Assembly: GCF_000309385.1 (NCBI RefSeq)
Contig: NZ_JH976537.1
Location: 3,620,712 to 3,675,601, forward strand
Source: Nodosilinea nodulosa PCC 7104
GTDB lineage: Bacteria; Cyanobacteriota; Cyanobacteriia; Phormidesmidales; Phormidesmidaceae
Length of the DNA stretch: 54,890 nucleotides
Direction: 5' to 3'
How positions within the stretch are numbered: the first letter of the stretch is position 1; each line of letters starts with the position of its first letter. The notes below the pieces were generated by a model that was not told the DNA's origin, made no database searches, and saw only the letters and a list, made by a program, of their open reading frames with translations. Made by a program: the position numbers and the translations under genes. Shown here piece by piece: positions 27,522-35,418 of this stretch.

Positions 27522-27869
27522 CTACATATCGGGCGAATCGGGCAACAGCGGCTGCTCGTCGTTGGCCTCAATGGTTTGAGTATGGTCGGGGTTATCCAAC
27601 ACCATCTCGGGGTCAAAGTTGAGGCCCAGCACCTCTACCAGCGCGTCCTCGTCAGGGTTGAGCTTGTAGAAGGGCACCATCAGGTTCGACAGCTTGGGCT
27701 CCAGGGCATTCACCACCCCCAGCACCAGAAAGGAGGAGGGGCGGCGACCGCCATCGGGGGTACGCACCGAGGTCTGCTGCATTTGCAGCGTCAACCAGGC
27801 CCGGTTAGATTGCACGTAGTCCAACCACTTTTGGCGAATGACCTGGGTAAAGTTCTCGAAAAAGGCCAT
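27522..27869 (-). CDS. DUF5331 protein, first of two paralogues between chlL and chlN
   Basis: A 115-residue protein: FTQVIRQKWLDYVQSNRAWLTLQMQQTSVRTPDGGRRPSSFLVLGVVNALEPKLSNLMVPFYKLNPDEDALVEVLGLNFDP. It matches the paralogue downstream over its whole core (KWLDY....W, GGRRPSS, LG....LEPKLS) and ends in an acidic tail. It lies 161 nt downstream of the chlL stop. No catalytic residue is evident; a helical adaptor or regulatory role is possible but unproven. Confidence 0.85.
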   Translation of the reverse strand: MAFFENFTQVIRQKWLDYVQSNRAWLTLQMQQTSVRTPDGGRRPSSFLVLGVVNALEPKLSNLMVPFYKLNPDEDALVEVLGLNFDPEMVLDNPDHTQTIEANDEQPLLPDSPDM

Positions 27870-28030
27870 AATCCTGACTCTTTGCTAAATCGCCTATAGG
27901 TAGCTGCCGGGTTTGAACGGCTGCGTACCGATGATAATGCAGCGCTTCAGGATTAGAACTTGATCCGGGGGATTTTTGCAGCATGGTATTAAATTGTCTT
28001 GGAGTAGGGTGAGCATTGCCCACCAGCCCT

Positions 28031-28912
28031 CTAAACCATCATCAGCTCCACCTCATTGGCTTCCTGCTTGGGCGCATCGGCGGGCGGGTTGAGGTAGAAG
28101 TCAGACAGCAGGCTAAACAGCTCGCGATCGGCGGCGTCTTCGGGCACAACGCCTTCGGGGCGGGCCAGAATCTGGTCGGCAATGTTGAGGTAGTACTGGC
28201 ACACCGGGTCGAGGGCGGGGTCGGTTTCGGCCATCTCAAACACGGTCTTGCCCTTCACCCGCGAGATGCGGATGTCTTCGATCAGGGGCAAAATCTCCAG
28301 CACCGGCATGGGCACATGCTCAATGTACTTGTCGATCAGGTCGCGCTTCGAGGTGCGGTTGCCGATCAGCCCGGCCAGGCGCAGGGGGTGAGTACGGGCT
28401 TTCTCGCGCACGGAGGCGGCGATGCGGTTGGCAGCGAACAGCGCGTCAAAACCATTGTCGGTGACGATTACGCAGTAGTCAGAGTAGTTGAGCGGAGCCG
28501 CAAACCCGCCGCAGACCACATCTCCCAGCACGTCGAAGAGAATCACGTCGTACTCGTCGAAGGCGTTGAGTTCTTTTAGCAGCTTGACGGTTTCACCGAC
28601 CACGTAGCCGCCGCAGCCCGCCCCTGCCGGAGGCCCACCCGCTTCAACGCAGCTGACGCCGCCGTAGCCTCTATAAATCACGTCATCGGCCCACACGTCT
28701 TCGTAGTGGAAGTTCTTTTCTTGCAGGGTGTCGATGATGGTGGGAATAAGGAAACCAGTGAGGGTAAAGGTGCTGTCGTGTTTGGGATCGCAGCCAATTT
28801 GCAATACCTTGCGGCCCCGCTTGGCCAGGGCCACTGAGATGTTGCAGCTGGTGGTGGACTTACCAATGCCCCCTTTCCCGTACACAGAAAGCTTTAAAGT
28901 CTGGTGAACCAT
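28031..28912 (-). CDS. chlL: Light-independent protochlorophyllide reductase Fe-S ATPase, subunit L
   Basis: A 293-residue NifH-like dimeric ATPase that passes electrons from ferredoxin to ChlN-ChlB. The P-loop [10 protein letters not shown] is at 11-20, switch I follows ([13 protein letters not shown], 39-51), and the bridging [4Fe-4S] cluster ligands are Cys100 (PPAGAGCGG) and Cys134 (GDVVCGGF). Length matches other ChlL proteins. Its 5' side is a 629-nt intergenic region, consistent with its own promoter. Confidence 0.97.
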   Translation of the reverse strand: MVHQTLKLSVYGKGGIGKSTTSCNISVALAKRGRKVLQIGCDPKHDSTFTLTGFLIPTIIDTLQEKNFHYEDVWADDVIYRGYGGVSCVEAGGPPAGAGCGGYVVGETVKLLKELNAFDEYDVILFDVLGDVVCGGFAAPLNYSDYCVIVTDNGFDALFAANRIAASVREKARTHPLRLAGLIGNRTSKRDLIDKYIEHVPMPVLEILPLIEDIRISRVKGKTVFEMAETDPALDPVCQYYLNIADQILARPEGVVPEDAADRELFSLLSDFYLNPPADAPKQEANEVELMMV

Positions 28913-29541
28913 AGGGGAAAATGCTCATCTAGGGCGGATAAAGCCAAACCCAGTCCAGGGGCGATTTTTTTTGGATAGATATCCTACCCGCTGGACCTGG
29001 CTCGACTGTTAAACAAACAGGGTCTACGCAGTTGATTGCGTGCCCAGGGTGTTTCGGCTGTTTGGATTATGGTCATAGGGCCTGGGGCTTGGGAAGGGGG
29101 CCTGAGAATGGGTGACATCGAAATTATGGCTTTTTCAGGCTTAGCCTTTTCTTGGTAGCCCTCAACCCTTCTGAACCCAGCTCAGTCGTTCCAAAGAGCT
29201 TAAGGAAGGATTTAGGCTTGAACTTAAATTAAATCAGAACAATAGCAAAATACATAAGCTTAAATCTTCTAGGGCATTCCGCATTTTGCTGGGTTCGGCA
29301 AACGACCCCACTCAAGCGCCTGAGTTGGGCAAATTCCACCTGCTGCCCTCGGCGGCGGCTAAGTCAACGGTGTGGATAGGCGATTTACCCAACGCTGAGC
29401 CAGCCGCGCGATCGCGTCTCTTCAACCCCAGGGGATTTTTCTATAGATTCGTAAACTTTCTGTCTATGCAACGGAATGTAACGGCCTTTACCCTTGAGAT
29501 GGTGGGTGTGCGCCCATTCCAATGGCTTTGTTGGGTCGTGT
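28913..29541. other. Long intergenic region upstream of chlL
   Basis: The 629 bases include the leader of chlL and an AT-rich zone at about 29200-29260. A rightward 92-codon frame (29286-29564) is open but has no family signature or convincing ribosome site, so I do not call it. No repeat or RNA gene was recognised. Confidence 0.5.
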
Positions 29542-29928
29542 CTAGCGAGTTACGTGACGGATAACTTCCTGCACCAAATCCTCAATCCTGGGTGGTTCTG
29601 CGGCAACTATCTTCCCATCCGCTTGATGCTTATGACATTCAAAACCAAGGTCAGGCTTGTGCCTAGCGTTGTCATAGCGAAAAATTAGGGTGCCGTCTGC
29701 CTGCTGATATTGATAGGCATAACTGGACAGTGTGTTGGCACTGCCACCAAGATAAAATACTCGGATGTGAATCTCGGTGGCATCCAACAATACTATTTTT
29801 GCTTTGAGAACAGCCTGATCGCCAGAACGAAGGTCTGCTGAAATCTCTATCGATATGGATAATCCATAGTCATCCAAGATCTGCAAGCCTGACGTTAGCC
29901 GCGCAACAGCGATGTCATTCAGCGACAT
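29542..29928 (-). CDS. DUF6516-like protein, toxin candidate
   Basis: A 128-residue protein that resembles the DUF6516 (toxin-associated) family: LDATEIHIRVFYLGGSANTLSSYAYQYQQADGTLIFRYDNARHKPDLGFECHKHQADGKIVAAEPPRIEDLVQEVI. The block YAYQYQ..DG.L.FRYDN..H....FECHKH....I is typical. It overlaps the end of the upstream gene by 14 nt, a toxin-antitoxin-like arrangement. Function is not proven. Confidence 0.75.
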   Translation of the reverse strand: MSLNDIAVARLTSGLQILDDYGLSISIEISADLRSGDQAVLKAKIVLLDATEIHIRVFYLGGSANTLSSYAYQYQQADGTLIFRYDNARHKPDLGFECHKHQADGKIVAAEPPRIEDLVQEVIRHVTR

Positions 29929-30328
29929 AAGTAAAGCTTTTCAGGAGAGCCAGGTCTTGTAGAAGGTGCTGAAATAGCTGATACTCTCCCATCCACTCAA
30001 CATACTCCAAATCTCCACCTTGGAGGTCTTCAGCAGTAAAGCGCTCGGCAAACTCTGAAGATGGTACGTTGTAGCTCGCCTCGAAGTGCTCAAGACGCCG
30101 CCGCGCATACGCTATGGATAGCTCAATGCGAGCAGTTTCTTTCTTCACAGCATCGCTGATTACAGCTATAGCCCTAGATGCGTCAGCAGATCTTAAAATC
30201 ACTTCTGTTAAAGATTCACCGTGCTCTGAATCATGATCTAACGCAACAGCATCGGCAATGGCAGGATTAACTGTAGGCGGAGAAACTTTAACCTGCGGAA
30301 CATCTGCTGAATTGTTTTTGCTTGACAC
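29915..30328 (-). CDS. Partner of the DUF6516-like gene, antitoxin candidate
   Basis: A 137-residue, predicted helical protein with a disordered polar N terminus (MSSKNNSADVPQVKV...) and a helical core (LRSADASRAIAVISDAVKKETARIELSIAYARRRLEHFEASYNVPSSEFAERF). I do not recognise a DNA-binding motif. The 14-nt overlap with the DUF6516-like gene and their order make it the likely partner. Confidence in the gene is high, in the role low. Confidence 0.65.
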   Translation of the reverse strand: MSSKNNSADVPQVKVSPPTVNPAIADAVALDHDSEHGESLTEVILRSADASRAIAVISDAVKKETARIELSIAYARRRLEHFEASYNVPSSEFAERFTAEDLQGGDLEYVEWMGEYQLFQHLLQDLALLKSFTYVAE

Positions 30329-30411
30329 AGGTAGTTGACCTCATCGCGCTAGAGCTATCTCCATTATTGCTAAAAGTTCAGAGTTTTCCAGGGAAAACCC
30401 TTTCCATATCA

Positions 30412-31011
30412 TTATTGGCCTAGCAGTATGGAGGCTAAGTCACCAATCCGCTCGAAGTCAATTTGAGATGCGATCGTCATCAATCGTCGACCATCCACCC
30501 GTAAGGTGCTGGCCTCGATCGTGCGGAGCACGTCGATCAGGGTGAGTTCGCCGCTGGAGGCGGTATCTAGAACGGCGTCGCGCAGCAGCTCCCAGCCGGG
30601 GCTATTGTTGTCGGAGAAGACAACGGTAGTCGCTAGCAACCGCCAGAAAAACTGCCCGGCAAAGGTATCTGAAACCTCGCGCAGGTTGTCGGCATCGACC
30701 AGCACATTCTGGGTGAGCACCTGGCGAGCCTGGTCTTCCTCAATGCGGAGCACGTTGAGCAGCAGCTGCAAGTCTCGGCTGGGGATACCCGTCTTGGCAA
30801 ACGACTCTAAGTCGCTGACAGAAATGGGGGGCGTTGCTAAGGAGCCGTAGGTGATCTGAATGTCTTCGGCGGCCTGGGCCTGAGGAGTCGCTACGGCCAG
30901 CCCCGCGACGGATGCCGCGACCAGGGCTAGGGTGGTGCTGCTGCGCCCCAGACGCCGCCCCAGAACTCCGAGCAATGAGGATAGATCTACGACCTGCCAA
31001 AATCGGTGCAT
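30412..31011 (-). CDS. Exported DUF1400-domain protein
   Basis: A 199-residue protein with a signal peptide (TLALVAASVAGLAVATPQAQAAED, cleavage near AQA-AE). The mature part has the DUF1400 pattern found at the N terminus of some cyanobacterial secreted alpha/beta hydrolases: ITYGSLATPPISVSDLESFAKTGIPSRDLQLLLNVL and FAGQFFWRLLATTVV. Here no hydrolase domain follows, so it is a stand-alone form. Periplasmic or outer-surface location is expected; function unknown. Confidence 0.78.
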   Translation of the reverse strand: MHRFWQVVDLSSLLGVLGRRLGRSSTTLALVAASVAGLAVATPQAQAAEDIQITYGSLATPPISVSDLESFAKTGIPSRDLQLLLNVLRIEEDQARQVLTQNVLVDADNLREVSDTFAGQFFWRLLATTVVFSDNNSPGWELLRDAVLDTASSGELTLIDVLRTIEASTLRVDGRRLMTIASQIDFERIGDLASILLGQ

Positions 31012-31074
31012 AGTGCTTAACTCACTCCAAGATAGTTAATGACGACTGACTATCTGCCAAGGTTCCCTTTTGCT

Positions 31075-31917
31075 ATGGCTACATCCCCACCCCTCATAGG
31101 ACTGATTCCAGCCGCAGGGCAGGGCACGCGCCTTGCCCCCCTGCCCATGAGTAAAGAGCTTTTTCCGGTGGGTTTTCGCATGGTAGCCAGCAGGGCGGGG
31201 GCTCGCCCTAAGGTGGTGTGCCACTATCTGCTGGAGAAAATGCAGCGGGCGGGCGTTGGGCAGGCCTTTTTCATTCTGCGGCCCGGCAAGTGGGATATCC
31301 CGGCCTATCTGGGCGACGGGGCCGAGGTGGGGCTGCATTTGGCCTATTTAACGGTGCATGTACCCTTTGGAGTGCCTTTCAGCCTCGATCAGGCCTATCC
31401 GTTTTTGCGCGGGGCGACGGTGGTGCTGGGGTTTCCAGACATTTTGTTTGAACCGCAGCATGCCTATCGAGTGCTGCTCGATCGCCTGCACGGAGGCACC
31501 GCAGATGTGGTGCTGGGCCTGTTTCCTACCGATCAGCCGGAGAAGGCGGGAGTGGTTGATTTTGACGAAGATGGCTTGGTGCGGGGCATTTATGAGAAAT
31601 CTGAGCTGACTCACCTGCCCTATATGTGGGCGATCGCCGTCTGGCGGCCTAGCTTTACCGAATTTCTGCATCGGTTTGTGGGCGATCGCACCGAGGCGCT
31701 GATTGGTGGCCAAATTCCCCAGCAGATGACAACTCTGCCGCCCTACCGCGAAACTCCGATCGGCGACGTGATTCAGGCTGCTCTAGAGGCGGGGCTACGG
31801 GTAGAAGCGCACCCCTTTGCCGACGGCAGCTATCTGGATATTGGTGTGCCGGAAAACCTGGCTAAAGCGATCGAGCAGCACTTGCTTTCAGATTTGCCAA
31901 ACCCGCCGGAGAAGTAG
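31075..31917 (+). CDS. Sugar-phosphate nucleotidyltransferase family protein
   Basis: About 280 residues of the glucose-1-phosphate nucleotidyltransferase (Rossmann-like) fold. The N-terminal nucleotide loop GLIPAAGQGTRLAPLPMSKELFPVG carries the GxGTR and the lysine of the substrate site. Later VLGFPDILFEP is the metal-binding (G-D) strand and DGLVRGIYEKSELTHLPYMWAIAVWRPSF the sugar site. The C-terminal EAHPFADGSYLDIGVPENLAKAI closes the fold. Start may be ATG 31075 (MATSPPLIGLIP) or 31039. The sugar cannot be deduced, and no pathway partners are adjacent. Confidence 0.85.
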   Translation: MATSPPLIGLIPAAGQGTRLAPLPMSKELFPVGFRMVASRAGARPKVVCHYLLEKMQRAGVGQAFFILRPGKWDIPAYLGDGAEVGLHLAYLTVHVPFGVPFSLDQAYPFLRGATVVLGFPDILFEPQHAYRVLLDRLHGGTADVVLGLFPTDQPEKAGVVDFDEDGLVRGIYEKSELTHLPYMWAIAVWRPSFTEFLHRFVGDRTEALIGGQIPQQMTTLPPYRETPIGDVIQAALEAGLRVEAHPFADGSYLDIGVPENLAKAIEQHLLSDLPNPPEK

Positions 31918-31947
31918 GTGATTTAGGGCAATCTCAGTCGCCCAATC

Positions 31948-32316
31948 TCAGTCATCTAAGTCGATGTCGTCGGCACCGAAGTCAGCTCCAAAGAGGGAGC
32001 CAGACATGGTGTGCTCTAGCTCCATGCGCTGCTCCATCTGGCGCAAAAAATAGCCGGTCATCATGGCAGAGGCCAGCAAACCGGCTAGATTTTCGCGATC
32101 GGTGGTGACCTGGATGTTGAAGCCATCGCCTGGCAGCACGCCGACCAACCCCTGCACGTTGTGGGCAATAATTTGCTTGATTTCGCCGCTCACCGACTGG
32201 GCCACTCGGGTCAATACCTCCGGTGACTGGTGCTGGAGATATTTGAGCAACTCATTGGCCTGGTCGCTATTGGGAGACATGCCAATGAATTCAGCGTCTT
32301 CAGGGTTAAATACCAT
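31948..32316 (-). CDS. DUF760 protein
   Basis: A 122-residue protein of the DUF760 family, shared by cyanobacteria and plastids: NELLKYLQHQSPEVLTRVAQSVSGEIKQIIAHNVQGLVGVLPGDGFNIQVTTDRENLAGLLASAMMTGYFLRQMEQRMELE. The Q-SPE-LTRVA and GLLASAMMTGYFLR blocks are diagnostic. The tail is acidic. Function is unknown. Downstream (32317-32584) there is no gene. Confidence 0.88.
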   Translation of the reverse strand: MVFNPEDAEFIGMSPNSDQANELLKYLQHQSPEVLTRVAQSVSGEIKQIIAHNVQGLVGVLPGDGFNIQVTTDRENLAGLLASAMMTGYFLRQMEQRMELEHTMSGSLFGADFGADDIDLDD

Positions 32317-32584
32317 GGAATCTCAGAGACCTCTGGTCACAACGTAGGCGGTGGCGAGCACCAGCTATTGGGGCGTTTGGATCTAACGTAGCAAAAGCAA
32401 CCCCTGGCCTGCCTGTACCTACTAATATTCCCGATGATAGCGTAACGAATCATGAAAAATTAAGTCGTTCTCCGGTCTGAGGCTAGTGCCTGAGCGCAAA
32501 ATCCGGTCGCAGCGGTCACTGGAGCCGCAGTCGCTGTGGATATTCCAACTGCAATTTTTTGACGGTGTGGGTCATGGTTCTGGG

Positions 32585-33148
32585 CTATGAGGCTTCCTCT
32601 ACCTCGGGTTCAGGCTCGATTTCAGGCTCATCCTCAGGGTCTATATCTGCCGCTGGGGAGGCGGTTGAACCTTTAGGCCGGAGCTGGGGCAGCTGGTCGA
32701 TTTCAAAGTGTTGGTAAAACTTGTCGGTGACCTGCACCAGGGACGATCGCCCTTCGGCCTGGCGGCGTTTGCGCACAAAGCCCTGGGCAACCAGCTCTGG
32801 CACGTGCTGATAGACGCCAGAGCCGCGCAGTTCGACGAGATCGGTTTGGCTGATGGGGCCTTTGAGGGCGATCGCGGCCAGGGTCCGCAGTGCGCCTACG
32901 CCCAGATCGATGGGGATGAGCAAATCCACTAAGAACCGATAGCGTTCTTTGAGCTGAAGGCAGTAGCCATCGACGGTTTCGACGATTTCGAGGGCGCCGT
33001 CGCGGTGGGCGTATTCGTCCATCAGCTCGATTAGGCCTTCTTCGATATCTTCGCGATCGCAGCGGGCGAGCTCGGCCAGTCTGGCGATATCCAGGGGCTG
33101 CCCTTTGAGGTACAGGATTGCTTCAATGGTGGTGGCCAGGGTGGACAT
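32585..33148 (-). CDS. scpB: Segregation and condensation protein ScpB
   Basis: A 187-residue ScpB, the winged-helix dimer that with ScpA and SMC condenses and segregates chromosomes. The N-terminal TTIEAILYLKGQPLDIARLAELARCDREDIEEGLIEL winged helix and the second LRTLAAIALKGPISQTDLVELRGSGVYQHVPELVAQGFVRKR are both present. The acidic tail (DIDPEDEPEIEPEPEVEEAS) is common in cyanobacterial forms. No smc or scpA lies nearby, as is usual in cyanobacteria. Confidence 0.93.
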   Translation of the reverse strand: MSTLATTIEAILYLKGQPLDIARLAELARCDREDIEEGLIELMDEYAHRDGALEIVETVDGYCLQLKERYRFLVDLLIPIDLGVGALRTLAAIALKGPISQTDLVELRGSGVYQHVPELVAQGFVRKRRQAEGRSSLVQVTDKFYQHFEIDQLPQLRPKGSTASPAADIDPEDEPEIEPEPEVEEAS

Positions 33149-33357
33149 GGACCAGCGCTACGGTAAACCATTCCCCAGCCTAGCGTCGATTGTCGTAAAC
33201 AGTTGATTTTGGGGGCTAGATCCTGCGATCGCAGATAAATTTCACCTGGCTGAGCAACAGATATCCCGTAGGGGCAAACGGCGTTTGCCTAGCCAAATTG
33301 GGGCTTATCAAGCAAGGGTTTATGCGGCGCACAACCTGGGGCAACAGCCAGATCTGC

Positions 33358-33536
33358 TGCTGGGGCCATTTCGCTGGCCCCAGACCCCCGTAGACCAGGG
33401 ACGTTCCGCCGCCCTGGACCCGACGGAAAGGACTGGCTGATCGTCGGTTTAAACCTATGTTCTGCAAATTGACCGGTCAACCAACTTTGTTTTGTTGAGT
33501 AGAAACTCGTAGGGTGCATTCGCGCAGCAATGCACC
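33358..33536 (+). repeat. Dispersed repeat, copy 1 (113-bp unit plus GGTGCAT palindrome)
   Basis: Bases 33358-33470 match 35107-35220 closely (shared GACCAGGG, CCGTTCCGCCGCCCTGGACC, ACGGAAAGGA, ATCGGTTTAAAC and TGTTCTGCAAA blocks). The palindromic unit GTAGGGTGCATTCGCGCAGC...GCACC at 33509-33536 also recurs exactly at 35015-35042. Both parts lie in the same orientation in both copies but in swapped order. They bracket the ABC ATPase and the small gene at 34692. Confidence 0.85.
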
Positions 33537-33583
33537 GTTTTGGGGAACAGCGCGTAAAAGCAATTTGCGGTTGCGGGGAAGCT

Positions 33584-34459
33584 TCAATCCAGGTTGCGCC
33601 CGGTTAGCTCGACAAAAATATCCTCCAGGTTAGAGGGGCGGGTCATCATTCCGGTTTTGTCGGGCTGCCGGTCGAGGTAGGCGTTGGCTGCCTCTAAGGT
33701 GGGGAAAAACTGGTATTTCCAGCGCTGCGCGGAGCGATCCCCTTGGGAATCGCCCTGCTGGGTCATGACAATGCCTTCGCCGTGGCGCTGGCGAAACTGC
33801 TCCAGGGTGCCCAGCTCGATCAGCTTGCCCTGGTCGAGGATGCCGATGCGATCGCACAAGTACTCCACTTCTTCCATGTAGTGGGTGGTGAGCAGCATGG
33901 TCATGCCCTGCTGGTTGAGGCCGCGAATGATCTCCCACAGGCGGCGGCGGGTTTGGGGGTCGAGGCCCACGGTGGGCTCGTCGAGAAAGAGAATTTTGGG
34001 GTTGTGCAGCAGGGCGCGGGCAATTTGCAGCCGCCGCTTCATGCCGCCGGAGAGGGTTTTGACTTTGTCGTCGCGGCGATCGCCCAGTTCGACGTACTCT
34101 AGCCAGGTGTCGATGGTGGTGCGCCGCTGGGGATTGGGGATGTGGTGCATGCGCCCGTGGAACTCCATGTTTTCCCACACGGTCATGTCGCCATCGACGC
34201 TGGTTTGTTGCAGCACTACGCCGATCTGGCGGCGCACATCGAGCTGCTGGCGGTTGACGTCGTACCCGGCGACGACCACGTGGCCATCGCTGGGCCGGGT
34301 GAGGGTGGTGGCCATGCGAATGGTGGTGGATTTGCCTGCGCCGTTGGGGCCAAGCAGGCCAAAGACTTCCCCAGCTTCAATATTGAGGGAGAGGTCGTTG
34401 ACAACAGATACCCCGTTGTAGACTTTGTGGACGTTTTGCAGGCAAACCGCAGCGGACAT
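33584..34459 (-). CDS. ABC transporter ATP-binding protein (DrrA-like)
   Basis: A 291-residue ATPase of the DrrA/CcmA (ABC-2 export) type. Walker A GPNGAGKST is at about 36-44, the signature LSGGMKRRLQIARALLH near 138-154, Walker B ILFLDEPTVGLDPQTRRRLW next, and the His switch TTHYMEEVEYLCDRI. A C-terminal domain after about 230 (MTQQGDSQGDR...NLEDIFVELTGRNLD) ends as in other ABC-2 ATPases. No permease gene is adjacent in the window, so the partner must be encoded elsewhere. Substrate unknown. Confidence 0.93.
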   Translation of the reverse strand: MSAAVCLQNVHKVYNGVSVVNDLSLNIEAGEVFGLLGPNGAGKSTTIRMATTLTRPSDGHVVVAGYDVNRQQLDVRRQIGVVLQQTSVDGDMTVWENMEFHGRMHHIPNPQRRTTIDTWLEYVELGDRRDDKVKTLSGGMKRRLQIARALLHNPKILFLDEPTVGLDPQTRRRLWEIIRGLNQQGMTMLLTTHYMEEVEYLCDRIGILDQGKLIELGTLEQFRQRHGEGIVMTQQGDSQGDRSAQRWKYQFFPTLEAANAYLDRQPDKTGMMTRPSNLEDIFVELTGRNLD

Positions 34460-34691
34460 GGCAGTTGATAGGCTCCAACGCTAACGTTACTGACAACTAG
34501 GGGTGGGGCGGTTAGGCCTTGGCCTAGGGCAGTCTGTAACATATTGTGAATAGTCTTACCGTAGCACCCATCTACCTTTGGTTATTCAGTTCTCAGAGCT
34601 GTTGGCTGCGCCGGGCTGGGGCTGGTGATTGCAAGTTGACCTTTGACCACGCCAAAATCGCAAATCCAAAACCTAAAATTCAGAACTGCCC

Positions 34692-35018
34692 ATGCGCGCT
34701 CGAATTGATCACGGCATTCTCTATCTCCACCAGGAGGATGTGCCCGCTTACAAAAAGTCGGGTTCGGTGGTGCGCAACAGCTATTTTTGGGCACTGAAAT
34801 CAATCGCCGATCGGGCGGGGTTTAACCACGATTGGGAGTTTGCCGATGTGGTGTGGCCAGCGCTAGGGCGGATGCTGGTGTCGTTTATGGAGTCGGGGTA
34901 TTTGGGCTACCGGGAGACGGTGCTGGAGTTTACCGACGATGTGGCGATTCCCGATGCGCTGCGCCCTGCCAGCACCTGGATCGCCGCCGATGAATACGAC
35001 GACAGCGATCAACTGTAG
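34692..35018 (+). CDS. Small protein of unknown function whose stop lies in a repeat
   Basis: A 108-residue protein: MRARIDHGILYLHQEDVPAYKKSGSVVRNSYFWALKSIADRAGFNHDWEFADVVWPALGRMLVSFMESGYLGYRETVLEFTDD. It is acidic at the C terminus and reads as a folded soluble unit. I do not recognise it. The stop codon TAG at 35016-35018 is part of the dispersed GTAGGGTGCATT repeat, so the repeat sits directly on the gene end. Confidence 0.6.
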   Translation: MRARIDHGILYLHQEDVPAYKKSGSVVRNSYFWALKSIADRAGFNHDWEFADVVWPALGRMLVSFMESGYLGYRETVLEFTDDVAIPDALRPASTWIAADEYDDSDQL

Positions 35019-35220
35019 GGTGCATTCGCGCAGCAATGCACCATCTCGCTTGCTTCAGCTCATTTCAACCGCCGTGTACAAATACTCGGATTAAAAGCCA
35101 AACCTGCCGCTGGGGGCGTTTCGATTGCCCCCAGACCCCGTCGACCAGGGCCGTTCCGCCGCCCTGGACCCAACGGAAAGGAGTGGGCGATCATCGGTTT
35201 AAACCCCTGTTCTGCAAACG
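35015..35220 (+). repeat. Dispersed repeat, copy 2 (palindrome then 113-bp unit)
   Basis: GTAGGGTGCATTCGCGCAGC at 35015 opens a palindromic unit identical to that at 33509-33536. About 65 nt later, 35107-35220 repeat the 113-bp unit of 33358-33470. The unit is GC-rich and contains TGGGGGC...GCCCCCA and CCAGGG...CCCTGG inverted elements that would fold as RNA. Such elements are common non-coding repeats in filamentous cyanobacteria. Confidence 0.85.
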
Positions 35221-35300
35221 AGCCTTTAGGCAACAGGTTCTCAACCCCTAGCTTTTTGCCAGCCTCCCATTTCCCTATCTCCCCACTCCCTCATCTTCCT

Positions 35301-35418
35301 CATCCATCCATCCACCCGCCTACGCATCCACCCGCCTACGCATCCACCCGCCTACGCATCCACCCGCCTACGCACCCACGCATCCACCCGCCTACGCACC
35401 CACGCATCCACCTGCCTA
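35301..35418. repeat. Tandem repeat of a 16-bp unit abutting a stop codon
   Basis: The unit GCATCCACCCGCCTAC occurs about six times between 35301 and 35418, interspersed with a shorter GCACCCAC variant and preceded by a run of CATC units. The last, diverged copy (GCATCCACCTGCCTAC) runs into the TPR gene: the stop codon (complement CTA, 35416-35418) lies in it. Copy number is likely to vary between strains. Confidence 0.9.

Noticed and set aside
29286..29564. 92-codon plus-strand frame upstream of the DUF6516 pair
   Set aside because: No conserved motif, no ribosome site, and it overlaps the end of a well-supported minus-strand gene.
33630..34178. Arg/Pro-rich minus-strand frame inside the ABC ATPase gene
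   Set aside because: Out-of-frame shadow of the ATPase; Pro/Arg/His-rich composition is typical of GC-rich frame shadows.
35301..35418. CRISPR array
   Set aside because: A simple tandem 16-bp repeat without spacers.
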